Source: Allobranchiibius huperziae (GTDB taxonomy: Bacteria > Actinomycetota > Actinomycetes > Actinomycetales > Dermatophilaceae). Taken from it: DNA of 64,000 nucleotides. The position numbers were made by a program, and so were the translations under genes. The stretch is taken from contig NZ_JACCFW010000001.1 in the NCBI RefSeq assembly GCF_013410455.1, positions 62,001-126,000 of the forward strand, in the 5' to 3' direction. Shown piece by piece: positions 8,825 through 17,519 of this stretch. Every line of letters starts with the position of its first letter. Within the stretch, counting starts at the first letter, position 1. Below the pieces are notes generated by a model, which worked only from the letters and a program-made list of their open reading frames with translations, searched no databases and was not told where the DNA came from.

Positions 8825-9166
8825 TACGAGTGAGGCGGGCCGCCTCCGGTCTGCGCCGAGGTGCGTCCCCGGCAGGGAACGGGCGCCCCGAAAGACCGGT
8901 AGGGCCCCGCGGGACGGGCGGCTCCTCTGCCAGGTGCCGGTAGCCGACTATCCATTCGGACAGTCGGATTCCTCTACGGCCAGGCTCAGGATTGCCCGGT
9001 CGACCGGTCCTCGCGGCGGACGGCCCAGAGTCGGGCCGCCCAGCCCTACGGTGTGGGCATGGTCACACTGCGGTGGCCTCGGCGGGTCCCGTTGAGCGCT
9101 ACCGCTGAGCTTCACCGGTGGCCATGTCCTTGCTCGTGCCGCGCCACCGCATCCCGAGGAGATCCC
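8825..9166. other. 342-bp leader region of the satP-acs operon
   Basis: The region contains a CRP-like site at 9052-9067, 99 bases before the satP start. Several short GC-rich inverted repeats follow the stop of the Thr-rich gene and may end that transcript. No coding frame here is convincing and no riboswitch was recognised. Confidence 0.5.
9052..9067. promoter_or_regulatory. CRP/FNR-type binding site
   Basis: TGTGGGCATGGTCACA matches the actinobacterial CRP/GlxR consensus TGTGAnnnnnnTCACA in nine of ten fixed positions, and outer G/C bases extend the symmetry. In mycobacteria the acs gene is a known CRP target, so the position before satP-acs makes sense. Confidence 0.6.
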
Positions 9167-9769
9167 ATGGCTACGAACGATCCGACACCCGTCATCACCC
9201 CAGGGTCGCACCTGGCGGACCCGGCGCCGCTCGGACTGGCCGCTTTCGCGCTGACGACCGCCGTGCTCAGCGCGGTGAACGCCGGATGGGTCCCGGCGAG
9301 CGTGCTACCCGTGGTCTTCGGTCTCACGCTGGCCTACGGCGGCATCGCGCAGTTCGCCGCCGGCATGTGGGAGTTCGCGCGCGGCAACACCTTCGGTGCG
9401 ACCGCGTTCGGGTCGTACGGAGCGTTCTGGTTGTCCTACTGGTGGCTCACCGCCCACTCCGGCCTGGACAAGATCCCCGCCAAGGACGCCTCGAAGGGCG
9501 TAGGCCTCTACCTGCTCGTCTGGGGCATCTTCACCGTCATGATGACCATCGCGACGAGCCGGATCGCGCTCGGTCTCTTCGCGGTGTTCGTGCTGTTGAG
9601 CATCACCTTCCTGCTTCTGGCCTGGGGCAACTTCGCCACCTCCGACTCGATCGTCAAGGCCGGCGGATACGTTGGTCTGGCGACGGCGGTGGGCGCTTGG
9701 TACATGGCGCTCGCCGGTGTCCTGTCGTTCACGCACAAGCGGTCGATGCTGCCTATCGGACCGCGCTGA
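9167..9769 (+). CDS. satP: Acetate uptake transporter, GPR1/FUN34/SatP family
   Basis: The 200-residue protein has six membrane segments and the family signature near the N-terminus (ADPAPLGLAAFALTT), followed by YGGIAQFAAGMWEFARGNTFGATAFGSYGAFWLS with its conserved aromatic and glycine positions. Family members take up acetate or succinate with protons. A strong ribosome site (GAGGAGA) precedes ATG 9167. Acetyl-CoA synthetase begins 32 bases after its stop, so uptake and activation of acetate are very likely co-transcribed, under the CRP-like site. Confidence 0.92.
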   Translation: MATNDPTPVITPGSHLADPAPLGLAAFALTTAVLSAVNAGWVPASVLPVVFGLTLAYGGIAQFAAGMWEFARGNTFGATAFGSYGAFWLSYWWLTAHSGLDKIPAKDASKGVGLYLLVWGIFTVMMTIATSRIALGLFAVFVLLSITFLLLAWGNFATSDSIVKAGGYVGLATAVGAWYMALAGVLSFTHKRSMLPIGPR

Positions 9770-9801
9770 ACCGTTCCGTCTCGAGCACCCGAGGAGCCCC
9801 G

Positions 9802-11781
9802 ATGAGCAACGAGACCCTGGCCAACCTGGCCCACGAAGACCGTCGTTTCGAACCGCCGAAGGAGCTCGCCGAGCACGCCAACGTGACTGCGGCGGCGTAC
9901 GACGAGGCGGACGCCGACCCGGAGGCCTTCTGGGCGAAGGCGGCTGAGCGCATCTCGTGGGATACCAAGTGGGATCGCGTGCTCGACTGGGACAACCCGC
10001 CGTTCGCGAAGTGGTTCGTCGGCGGCAAGCTCAACGCGGCGTACAACTGCGTGGACCGGCACGTCGAGGCCGGCAACGGCGACCGGGTGGCCTTCCACTG
10101 GGTCGGTGAGCCGGCCGACGACACCCGCGACATCACGTACGCGCAGTTGAAGGACCAGGTCAGCCAGGCCGCGAACACGCTGATCGAGCTCGGCGTGAAG
10201 ACCGGGGACCGGGTCGCCATCTACATGCCGATGATCCCCGAGACCGTGGTGGCGATGCTCGCCTGCGCACGTCTGGGCGCCCCGCACACGGTGGTCTTCG
10301 GCGGCTTCTCCTCCTCGGCGCTGCGCGACCGGATCCAGGACTGCGACGCGCACGTGGTGATCACCTCCGACGGCGGCTACCGTCGGGGCGCGCCGGCCGC
10401 TCTGAAGCCGGCGGTCGACGAAGCGGTGGCGCAGTGCCCGGGCGTCGAGCACGTGCTCGTCGTACGCCGCACCGGCGAGGACGTCACATGGGACGACCAG
10501 CGCGACGTGTGGTGGCACGACACGGTCGAGAAGGCGAGCACCGACCACACCCCCGAGGCGTTCGACGCCGAGCACCCGCTCTACGTCATGTACACCTCCG
10601 GCACGACGGGCAAGCCCAAGGGCATCCTGCACACGACCGGCGGCTACCTGGTCGGCACGTCCTGGACGCACTGGGCGGTCTTCGACCTCAAGCCGGAGAC
10701 CGACGTCTACTGGACCGCCGCCGACATCGGCTGGGTCACCGGGCACAGCTACATCGTCTACGGACCACTCGCCAACGGTGCGACGTCCGTGATGTACGAG
10801 GGCACACCGGACACCCCGCACAAGGGCCGCTGGTGGGAGATCGTGGCGAAGTACAAGGTCACCACGCTCTACTGCGCCCCGACCGCGATCCGCACCTTCA
10901 TGAAGTGGGGCCGCGACATCCCGGCCGAGCACGACCTGTCGTCGCTCCGGCTGCTCGGCTCGGTCGGCGAGCCGATCAACCCCGAGGCGTACATCTGGTA
11001 CCGCGACCAGATCGGCGGCGGGAAGACGCCGGTCATGGACACGTGGTGGCAGACCGAGACCGGCATGCACATGATCAGCCCGCTGCCGGGAGTGACTGCG
11101 GGCAAACCGGGTTCGGCCATGAAGGCGATCCCCGGTGTGTCGGTGGACGTCGTGGACGACGACGGCGAGAGCGTCGGCAACGGCAACGGCGGCTACCTGG
11201 TCGTCACCAAACCGTGGCCGGCGATGCTGCGCACCATCTGGGGTGACGACGAGCGGTTCAAGGAGACCTACTGGGAGCGGTACGCCGCGAAGGGCTACTA
11301 CTTCGCGGGGGACGGCGCCAAGCTCGACGACGACGGCGACATCTGGGTGCTCGGTCGCGTGGACGACGTGATGAACGTGTCCGGCCACCGGCTCTCGACC
11401 ACCGAGATCGAGTCGGCACTGGTCTCCCACCCGAAGGTGGCCGAGGCTGCAGTGGTCGGCGCGACCGACGAGCAGAGCGGGCAGGCGATCAACGCGTTCG
11501 TCATCCTGCGCGAGTCGGCGCTGAAGGGCGGCGAGGAGGCACCGGACGCGCTGATCACCGAGCTGCGCAACCACGTCGCGTCCGAGATCGGCGCGATCGC
11601 CAAGCCGAAGTCGATCCTGGTCGTCCCGGAGCTGCCGAAGACCCGGTCCGGCAAGATCATGCGGCGCCTGCTGCGGGACGTCGCCGAGCACCGCGACGTC
11701 GGTGACGTGACGACCCTGGCGGACTCCTCCGTCATGGACCAGATTCAGGAGGGCGTCGGAAAGGGGTCCGGCGACGAGTGA
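9802..11781 (+). CDS. acs: Acetyl-CoA synthetase
   Basis: The 659-residue enzyme has the usual length and all landmarks of acetate:CoA ligase (AMP-forming): an N-terminal WAKAAERISW segment, the adenylate motif YTSGTTGKPKG, DTWWQTETG, the hinge around GRVDDVMNVSGHRLST, and the catalytic lysine in PKTRSGKIMRR that acetyltransferases modify in relatives. It converts acetate, ATP and CoA to acetyl-CoA. It is the second gene of the satP-acs operon, with GAGGAG ahead of ATG 9802. Confidence 0.97.
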   Translation: MSNETLANLAHEDRRFEPPKELAEHANVTAAAYDEADADPEAFWAKAAERISWDTKWDRVLDWDNPPFAKWFVGGKLNAAYNCVDRHVEAGNGDRVAFHWVGEPADDTRDITYAQLKDQVSQAANTLIELGVKTGDRVAIYMPMIPETVVAMLACARLGAPHTVVFGGFSSSALRDRIQDCDAHVVITSDGGYRRGAPAALKPAVDEAVAQCPGVEHVLVVRRTGEDVTWDDQRDVWWHDTVEKASTDHTPEAFDAEHPLYVMYTSGTTGKPKGILHTTGGYLVGTSWTHWAVFDLKPETDVYWTAADIGWVTGHSYIVYGPLANGATSVMYEGTPDTPHKGRWWEIVAKYKVTTLYCAPTAIRTFMKWGRDIPAEHDLSSLRLLGSVGEPINPEAYIWYRDQIGGGKTPVMDTWWQTETGMHMISPLPGVTAGKPGSAMKAIPGVSVDVVDDDGESVGNGNGGYLVVTKPWPAMLRTIWGDDERFKETYWERYAAKGYYFAGDGAKLDDDGDIWVLGRVDDVMNVSGHRLSTTEIESALVSHPKVAEAAVVGATDEQSGQAINAFVILRESALKGGEEAPDALITELRNHVASEIGAIAKPKSILVVPELPKTRSGKIMRRLLRDVAEHRDVGDVTTLADSSVMDQIQEGVGKGSGDE

Positions 11782-11807
11782 CCGCGCGCCCGCCGTCGTT
11801 GGTGAGA

Positions 11808-11829
11808 TCGTGGGGCGACCACCCCACGA
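11808..11829 (+). terminator. 8-bp hairpin after acs
   Basis: TCGTGGGG and CCCCACGA pair around CGACCA, 26 bases after the acs stop and directly ahead of the next gene. It may end transcription or only weaken it. Confidence 0.45.
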
Positions 11830-11844
11830 CGTCAGGATCTCCCC

Positions 11845-12777
11845 ATGAACGACGGCGGGCTCGCCATGGCCCTCGGCACCATGCACTTCGGCACCCGGGT
11901 CGGGCGTGACGAGTCCTTCGCGCTGCTCGACCAGTACGTCGATGCCGGGGGCCGGTGGATCGACACCGCGAACTGCTACGCGTTCTGGAACGATCCGGCC
12001 GGTGCGAGCGGTCAGAGCGAGCAGGTCATCGGGGACTGGCTGACGGCCCGCCCGGGCATGCGCGAGCGCGTGCTGATCGGCACCAAGGTCGGGGCGACGC
12101 CGGCGGGTGACGGCACCGAGGGTCTGTCCGCGCCGGTCGTCCGGCAGGAGTTGCGCGCCAGCCTGACACGTCTGCAGACCGACCGCGTCGACCTGTATTG
12201 GGCGCACAAGGAGGATCGCGGCATCGATCTGGCGCAGAGCGTCGCGGCGTTCGGCGAGGCGCAGGCGCAGGGGCTGGTCGATCAGGTCGGCTGGTCCAAC
12301 CACCCGGTATGGCGGGTCGAGCGAGCCCGCGCCATCGCGGTCGCGGCGGGCATGCCCGCGCCGAGCGCCATCCAGCAGCGGTGGTCCTATCTTCACCCCC
12401 GGCCGGACGTCGAGGTCGAGGGTGAGGACCACCCCTACGGGATGATGACCCCGGAGACCCTGGACTACGCGCACGAGAACCCGGACGTCGAGTTGTGGGG
12501 CTACACGGCGCTGCTCACCGGTTTCTACGACAAGGCCGGCACGTCGCTGCCGCCGTCGTACGACCATCCCGGCACCCACGACCGGCTCGAGCGTCTCGCG
12601 TCGATCGCGCAGGCGCACGGTGCACAGCACGGCCAGATCGTGCTGGCGTGGATGCGGCACAGCGATCCAGCGGTGCGCCCGATCGTGGGAGTGAGCCGGC
12701 CCGAGCAGCTGACCAGCGCTGTCGAGGCGATGCAGATAGAGCTGGCTGCGGACGAGATGGCCACCCTCGATGCGTGA
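11845..12777 (+). CDS. Aldo/keto reductase
   Basis: The 310-residue protein shows the AKR barrel pattern: GTMHFGTRVG at the first strand, DTANCYAFW with the catalytic Asp and Tyr, IGTKVG with the Lys, and the LYWAHKED histidine, followed by WSNHPVW and the late NADPH-binding GVSRPEQL. The enzymes reduce carbonyls with NADPH; no specific substrate is evident. It may be transcribed on its own. Its 3' side borders the low-G+C patch. Confidence 0.87.
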   Translation: MNDGGLAMALGTMHFGTRVGRDESFALLDQYVDAGGRWIDTANCYAFWNDPAGASGQSEQVIGDWLTARPGMRERVLIGTKVGATPAGDGTEGLSAPVVRQELRASLTRLQTDRVDLYWAHKEDRGIDLAQSVAAFGEAQAQGLVDQVGWSNHPVWRVERARAIAVAAGMPAPSAIQQRWSYLHPRPDVEVEGEDHPYGMMTPETLDYAHENPDVELWGYTALLTGFYDKAGTSLPPSYDHPGTHDRLERLASIAQAHGAQHGQIVLAWMRHSDPAVRPIVGVSRPEQLTSAVEAMQIELAADEMATLDA

Positions 12778-13044
12778 TCGTGCACGCAGGGATTCGCCGT
12801 ATAGGCCGTGGATCTGCTGGTCGCGCCCCGCGTTGTCTCAGACGGAAGTCGATGACGACCACCTCGTTCTAGGACCGCGCTCCTTATTCATCGGCGAAAT
12901 GGCGGCCGAACCGATGTCGAACGGTTTGTTGCCGCGAGAGCAAAGCGGAAGCTTCCACGCAGCAAAATATCTGCAACGCGGATACTCCCGCTCTACGGGG
13001 CTTATTGCACCGTGCCCGCCTTAGTCTTGAAGAAACGCAAGCAC
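12778..13044. other. Intergenic, entry to a low-G+C patch
   Basis: G+C falls from about 70% to the low fifties across these 267 bases. A frame from 12770 to 13024 is open, but it lacks a ribosome site and resembles nothing I know, so I do not call a gene. No inverted repeats or transposase remnants were recognised. Confidence 0.4.
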
Positions 13045-13461
13045 TCAGCAACTGTAGGACGCATCGTGATATCCCGCGGGATAGGCGTAAGTGTGGCGAA
13101 TGTCGACGTACACGGTGTCCCAGTAACCGAGATATTCTGACGTCGTCTTCTCAGGAGAGACCATGTACACCTGAGTATGGGTGGAGCCGGGATCCGGTCC
13201 CCAGGTCACGTCCGCACAGTAATACGCACCGGTCGGGTTGTGTATGTACATCGTCCAGGCCGCCACGTTCTTGGTCACCTCTTGGTCGTTGGTCCAATCG
13301 GAGATCGGCGGGTCGCCAGAACCCTGTATGCCATTTAGGGGTGCTACGTGGTGACTGTTGGCGGCGCTGCTCGCCGACGCTGGAGAGTTTCCAACTACGC
13401 CAAAAGTTGCCACAGCGCATGTGGCGACGGCAAGCAGACTACAAATTCTTCCCCTGACCAT
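13045..13461 (-). CDS. Small secreted protein, unknown
   Basis: The 138-residue product begins with a clear Sec signal peptide (MVRGRICSLLAVATCAVATFG, cleaved near ASASSA). The mature part of about 105 residues is rich in Tyr, Trp, Asp and Thr and has two cysteines, one in YYCADVTW and one as the very last residue, that could form a disulphide. I recognise no family. G+C is well below the surroundings. ATG 13461 follows GAGGTG at good spacing, and a sigma70-like promoter and a short palindrome lie just upstream. It looks like a recently acquired, regulated, exported protein. Confidence 0.65.
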   Translation of the reverse strand: MVRGRICSLLAVATCAVATFGVVGNSPASASSAANSHHVAPLNGIQGSGDPPISDWTNDQEVTKNVAAWTMYIHNPTGAYYCADVTWGPDPGSTHTQVYMVSPEKTTSEYLGYWDTVYVDIRHTYAYPAGYHDASYSC

Positions 13462-13486
13462 CTTCGAACACCTCAACTCAAATTGC

Positions 13487-13502
13487 GGTATGTCCTCATA
13501 CC
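13487..13502. promoter_or_regulatory. GGTATG-CATACC palindrome in the leader
   Basis: GGTATG and CATACC are perfect inverted arms four bases apart. They sit between the predicted -10 box and the start of the secreted protein gene, where a repressor or a small RNA hairpin could act. Confidence 0.4.
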
Positions 13503-13512
13503 AGCACATATA

Positions 13513-13541
13513 AAGTTAGTACTGCTATAGAAGATTGTCAA
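13513..13541 (-). promoter_or_regulatory. Promoter of the secreted protein gene
   Basis: Read on the minus strand, TTGACA (13541-13536) and TAACTT (13518-13513) are separated by exactly 17 bases. This is the best sigma70-type match seen in the window and it lies about 50 bases upstream of the start at 13461. Confidence 0.6.
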
Positions 13542-13800
13542 GAGATTGACATATTGGAGCTGCGGCAGGCTATTTCTTTGATTCGGGTAATCGTGAGCAC
13601 CGTGCTCAAGATTGTAATAGTCCGCCGAGAGAGTCGCCCTGGCCTGCGATGGGCCCGCGAGCCGACTGACTAGGGCGACGGCCAGGCTTACGCTCGTGTT
13701 GGGAGCACCTCTCGATCCAATGGCTCCGGATGCGCTCAAAAATTTGCTGTTCCGGCAACCTGGCTTGCCCTTCTACTCACGGTCGACGGATGCTCTGCGT
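13542..13800. other. Low-G+C spacer before the methyltransferase gene
   Basis: Together with the promoter and leader at 13462-13541 this makes a 339-base gene-free gap. G+C is about 37% near 13501-13560 and 47% in the next 60 bases. A palindrome GAGCAC-C-GTGCTC is at 13595-13607. Frames on both strands are open, but none has a ribosome site or a recognisable product. Confidence 0.45.
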
Positions 13801-14463
13801 ATGACGATGCCGCAGGTGCCGGACGACGCGACGGCCGAGAGCTACTGGGAACCCATCTACCTGGAGCGAGCGACTCCCGCCGAGGCGGTGCCGAGCAACA
13901 GTGATCTGCTCGCCGCCGAGGTCGCCGGTCTGCAGCCAGGGCGCGCCCTCGACCTCGGGTGCGCCGAGGGCGGCGACGTCATCTGGCTTGCCCAGCAGGG
14001 TTGGGACGTGCTGGGTGTCGACGTGTCCTCGACCGCGCTGGCGAAGGGCGCCGAGCATGCGGAGGTCGCGGGGGTCAGTGACCGCACCCGATGGGAGCAG
14101 CACGACCTGTCGGCGACGTTCCCGGACGGTGAATTCGATCTGGTGTCAGCGCAGTTCCTGCACACCCCGGTCGCGGGGGACAGTCAGCGGACAACGATCC
14201 TGCGGCAGGCGATGCGGGCCGTCGCGCCGGGCGGTCGCCTGATGGTGATGAGCCACACCGGGTGGCCGACCTGGATGACCGAGTCGCCGCACGAGGTGGA
14301 TTTCGCCACTCCCGAGGAGCTGCTCGCGTCCGTCGGTCTGCCGCGCGAAGGGTGGACGGTCGTGCGCAACGAGCGGGTGCCGCGTGACTTCCCGGGTCCG
14401 GAGGGTCAGCCGGGCACGCGCGACGACGCGGTCCTGCACGTCCGCCGCGACGAAGCCGTATGA
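13801..14463 (+). CDS. Class I SAM-dependent methyltransferase
   Basis: The 220-residue protein opens with the family's usual SYWEPIYLER segment, then motif I (ALDLGCAEGGDVIWLA), GVDVSSTALAKGAEHA, a DLVSAQFLH acidic strand and VAPGGRLMVMSH. The composition returns to the high-G+C norm at ATG 13801, and homologues of this type begin just before the SYWE segment, so longer upstream readings were dropped. The group is often annotated as thiopurine-like or general small-molecule methyltransferase; the substrate is unknown. Confidence 0.83.
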   Translation: MTMPQVPDDATAESYWEPIYLERATPAEAVPSNSDLLAAEVAGLQPGRALDLGCAEGGDVIWLAQQGWDVLGVDVSSTALAKGAEHAEVAGVSDRTRWEQHDLSATFPDGEFDLVSAQFLHTPVAGDSQRTTILRQAMRAVAPGGRLMVMSHTGWPTWMTESPHEVDFATPEELLASVGLPREGWTVVRNERVPRDFPGPEGQPGTRDDAVLHVRRDEAV

Positions 14464-14468
14464 ACGGA

Positions 14469-14484
14469 CGCGCTGTATAGCGCG
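14469..14484. terminator. Short hairpin between convergent genes
   Basis: CGCGCT and AGCGCG pair around GTAT, followed by CTTCCCTTC, between the converging methyltransferase and photolyase genes. Confidence 0.4.
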
Positions 14485-14517
14485 CTTCCCTTCACGCAAG
14501 TCCTCGGCGGGTGGAGG

Positions 14518-15999
14518 TCAGGCCAGGAGCCGGCGGGCGCGGCGTACGTGCCCGGACTTCTTCGCTGGATCCATGCCGTCCCACATCCGGGTCATCATCT
14601 GCGAGCGTCGGTTGCTGTCGAAGACGTCGCGATGGTCGGCGACGAAGGTCCAGTAGAGCGCGTCCCAGTCACGGTCCCAGTCGCCCCGCGGCAGGTCGGA
14701 CATCTTGCGCAGATAGTTGCTGCCCGACACGTACGGCTTCGTCGTGATAGCCGGCCCGGTCGAATACTGGCTCATGGCATACACATTGGGCACCATCACC
14801 CAGTCGTAGGCGTCGACGAACATCGCCATGAACCACTCGTGGATCTCTTCCGGGTCGATCCGCAGCAGGCACATCGCGTTGCCGAGCACCATCAGCCGCT
14901 CGATGTGGTGGGCCCAGCCGCGCTCGAGCACCTGACCGATGACGTGGTCGACCGGGCCGAGGCCGGTGTGCCCGGTCCACCAGCCGTCGTCGAGCGAGCG
15001 GGTGTGGTGCAGCGCGTTCATCCCGCGCATCCGCCGGCCGTAGAGCTGGTACGTCGCGCGCATGTACTCCCGCCACCCGATCACCTGCCGCACGAAGCCC
15101 TCGAGCGAGGCCAGCGGCACGTCGTACTCGTGGGCCGCGTCCAGCGCACGGTGCACGACCTCGCCCGGGTCGAGCAGGCCGAGGTTGAGGGAGGGGCTGA
15201 GCGCGGCGTGGAAGAGCACCGGGTGGGTCTTGGAGATGGCGTCCTCATACGGGCCGAACTCCACGAACCGTTCGGCGAGGAAGAGGTCGTACGCCGCCTC
15301 CGCCTCCTCGTGCGAGGTCGGCCAGACGAACGTGGCGGGATCGCCTGGCGCGTCTGGGAACTCGCGGTCCACCCACTCGATGGCCTCCTGCACCGCGGGC
15401 GTTCGTTCCGGCCAGACCGGCTCCGGCACCGGGTGCCCGCGGGGCAGCTTCTTGCGGTTCTCCGGGTCGAAGGACCATTTGCCTCCGACCGGGTGGCCGT
15501 GGTCGAGCAGGATGTCGAGACGCTTTCGCTGCCAGCGGTAGAAGTACTGCATCTGGGCGGCGTTGTCGCCGAACCACTCCTGCAGCTGCGCTCGCGTCGT
15601 GAGGAAGTTCGGCGTCTCCAGCACGTCCTGAACGCGCAGCTCCCCACCGGCGGCGCGAACGGCGGCCGCACAGTCGCGGAAGAGCCAGTCGTCGACGACG
15701 TCGTACACCGTGACCTCGCCGAGGTGCAGCGTCCGCAGCACCTTCGTCAGGCTGTCGGCGGACGCGGTGTCGGCTGACGACTCGACCACGATGGGGTCGA
15801 ACCCCTCGGACCGCAGCAGGTCGGCGAAGCGCGCCATGCTCGCGCGGTGCAGCACCAGCTTGTGGGCGTGGAAGCGGTACTGCCGGAAGAAGAGGTCGTC
15901 CTCGACCAGGACGTGCCGGGTGCCGGACGGGACGTCGAGCTGCGCACGGAAGAGCTGATGGGGGTAGACGAGTCGCACACGAGCTTCGGCGCGGGGCAC
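14518..15999 (-). CDS. Cryptochrome/photolyase family protein, FeS-BCP-like without cluster cysteines
   Basis: The 493-residue protein has the alpha/beta antenna-type domain (RLVYPHQLF, then LVEDDLFFRQYRFHAHKL) and the helical FAD domain with the group's hallmarks QVIGWREYMR, ERLMVLGNAMCLLR and VMVPNVYAMSQ. It belongs with the bacterial (6-4) photolyase/cryptochrome group that normally carries a 4Fe-4S cluster. Only two cysteines exist in the whole protein, and the loop at about residues 432-450 (KMSDLPRGDWDRDWDALYW) has none of the expected cluster ligands. GTG 15999 is the start nearest the domain and faces fumC across 49 bases. Confidence 0.85.
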   Translation of the reverse strand: MPRAEARVRLVYPHQLFRAQLDVPSGTRHVLVEDDLFFRQYRFHAHKLVLHRASMARFADLLRSEGFDPIVVESSADTASADSLTKVLRTLHLGEVTVYDVVDDWLFRDCAAAVRAAGGELRVQDVLETPNFLTTRAQLQEWFGDNAAQMQYFYRWQRKRLDILLDHGHPVGGKWSFDPENRKKLPRGHPVPEPVWPERTPAVQEAIEWVDREFPDAPGDPATFVWPTSHEEAEAAYDLFLAERFVEFGPYEDAISKTHPVLFHAALSPSLNLGLLDPGEVVHRALDAAHEYDVPLASLEGFVRQVIGWREYMRATYQLYGRRMRGMNALHHTRSLDDGWWTGHTGLGPVDHVIGQVLERGWAHHIERLMVLGNAMCLLRIDPEEIHEWFMAMFVDAYDWVMVPNVYAMSQYSTGPAITTKPYVSGSNYLRKMSDLPRGDWDRDWDALYWTFVADHRDVFDSNRRSQMMTRMWDGMDPAKKSGHVRRARRLLA

Positions 16000-16048
16000 C
16001 CTGCCAGTCTGCCCGATGGTGGCCGGGGGCCGGTGCCAGACTCGGGGG

Positions 16049-17491
16049 ATGAGCGACGAGACCACCCCCACCGTCCACGACGTCCCGGTCGGGATCGAGG
16101 CCACGGGCACCCGCACCGAGACCGATTCGATGGGTGCGATCGAGGTGCCCGCCGACCGCTACTGGGGTGCGCAGACCGCGCGCTCGCTGGTTCATTTCGC
16201 GATCGGCGAGGACCGGATGCCGGTCGCCGTGTGTCGCGCGTTCGGCTACGTGAAGAAGGCCGCCGCGATAGCGAACGGGCGCGGCGGCCGCCTGCCGCAG
16301 TGGAAGGCCGATCTGATCGCGCGGGTGTGCGACGAGATCATCGCCGGCGACCTCGACGACCACTTCCCGCTCTACGTGTGGCAGACCGGCTCGGGCACCC
16401 AGTCGAACATGAACGTCAACGAGGTCATCAGCAACCGCTGCATCCAGCTGCTCGGCGGCGAGCTCGGCAGCAAGAAGCCGGTGCACCCCAACGACGACGT
16501 CAACATGTGCCAGAGCTCGAACGACACCTTCCCGACGGCCATGCACATCGCCACGCTGCTGCAGCTGCGCACCCAGCTGCTGCCGAGCCTGCAGCGGCTG
16601 CACGCGTCGTTCGACGCGAAGGCGCACGAGTGGTCCGACGTAATCAAGACCGGTCGCACCCACCTGCAGGACGCCGTACCCCTGACCGTCGGTCAGGAGT
16701 GGTCGGGCTACGCCGCGCAGCTCGCGCAGGCGATCGAGCGGCTGCAGCAGTCCAGCGAGGGTCTGTACGAGGTGGCGCTCGGCGGGACCGCCGTCGGCAC
16801 CGGTATCAACGCGCCGCAGGGGTTCGCCGAGGAGGTCGCCGACGAGCTGGCCCGGATGACCGGTGAGCCGATCGTCACTGCTGCCAACAAGTTCGCCGCC
16901 CAGGGCGGCCTCGACGCGATGGTCGGCGCCTCGGCCGGCATCCGGGCCCTGGCAGTGCCGATCATGAAGATCTCCAACGACATCCGCTGGCTCGCGTCCG
17001 GCCCGCGGTGCGGCATCGGCGAGCTGATCCTGCCGGAGAACGAGCCGGGCAGCTCGATCATGCCGGGCAAGGTCAACCCCACACAGTGTGAGGCGACCGT
17101 GATGGTCTGCATCCAGGTGATCGCCGACGACCTGGGGACGACGTTCGCCGGCTCGCAGGGCAACTTCGAGCTCAACGCGATGCGCCCGATCATCATCAAC
17201 AATGTGCTGCACTCGGCGTTGATCCTGGGCGACGCGTGCGACCTGCTGCGCGAGCACTGCATCGACGGCATCGAGCTCGACCGTCCGCAGATCCAGGAGT
17301 ACCTCGACCGGTCGCTGATGCTGGTGACGGCGCTGTCGCCGGTGATCGGCTACGACCAGGCGTCGCACATCGCGCACACCGCCTCCGAGCAGGGCCTCAC
17401 GCTGCGCGAGGCGGCGCTGGCCTCGGGTGCCATCAGCGGCGAGGACTTCGACCGGGTGGTCGACCCGGCCGCGATGATCCACCCCGGCTGA
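16049..17491 (+). CDS. fumC: Fumarate hydratase, class II
   Basis: The 480-residue enzyme shows the three conserved regions of the fumarase/aspartase superfamily: SGTQSNMNVNEV, KTGRTHLQDAVP and the signature GSSIMPGKVNPTQCEA with the catalytic serine loop. It interconverts fumarate and malate in the TCA cycle. Glutamine in NPTQCEA and the overall length favour FumC over aspartase. ATG 16049 follows GGGGG close by. It is divergent from the photolyase-like gene and convergent with a cation exporter. Confidence 0.96.
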   Translation: MSDETTPTVHDVPVGIEATGTRTETDSMGAIEVPADRYWGAQTARSLVHFAIGEDRMPVAVCRAFGYVKKAAAIANGRGGRLPQWKADLIARVCDEIIAGDLDDHFPLYVWQTGSGTQSNMNVNEVISNRCIQLLGGELGSKKPVHPNDDVNMCQSSNDTFPTAMHIATLLQLRTQLLPSLQRLHASFDAKAHEWSDVIKTGRTHLQDAVPLTVGQEWSGYAAQLAQAIERLQQSSEGLYEVALGGTAVGTGINAPQGFAEEVADELARMTGEPIVTAANKFAAQGGLDAMVGASAGIRALAVPIMKISNDIRWLASGPRCGIGELILPENEPGSSIMPGKVNPTQCEATVMVCIQVIADDLGTTFAGSQGNFELNAMRPIIINNVLHSALILGDACDLLREHCIDGIELDRPQIQEYLDRSLMLVTALSPVIGYDQASHIAHTASEQGLTLREAALASGAISGEDFDRVVDPAAMIHPG

Positions 17492-17519
17492 GTCGGCGGG
17501 AAGAGGCGCCCCGTTCGGC

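Noticed and set aside
9508-12660. A 1050-codon open frame on the minus strand across satP, acs and the reductase gene.
   Set aside because: It is antisense to three well-recognised genes, is rich in Arg, Gly, Asp and Val as expected of high-G+C shadow frames, and shows no domain.
13473-13739. An 88-codon minus-strand frame in the low-G+C patch.
   Set aside because: It contains the predicted promoter of the secreted protein gene and has no signal, domain or ribosome site.
13696-13800. A possible 35-residue N-terminal extension of the methyltransferase at 13801.
   Set aside because: The base composition differs from the rest of the gene and the family starts at the later ATG.
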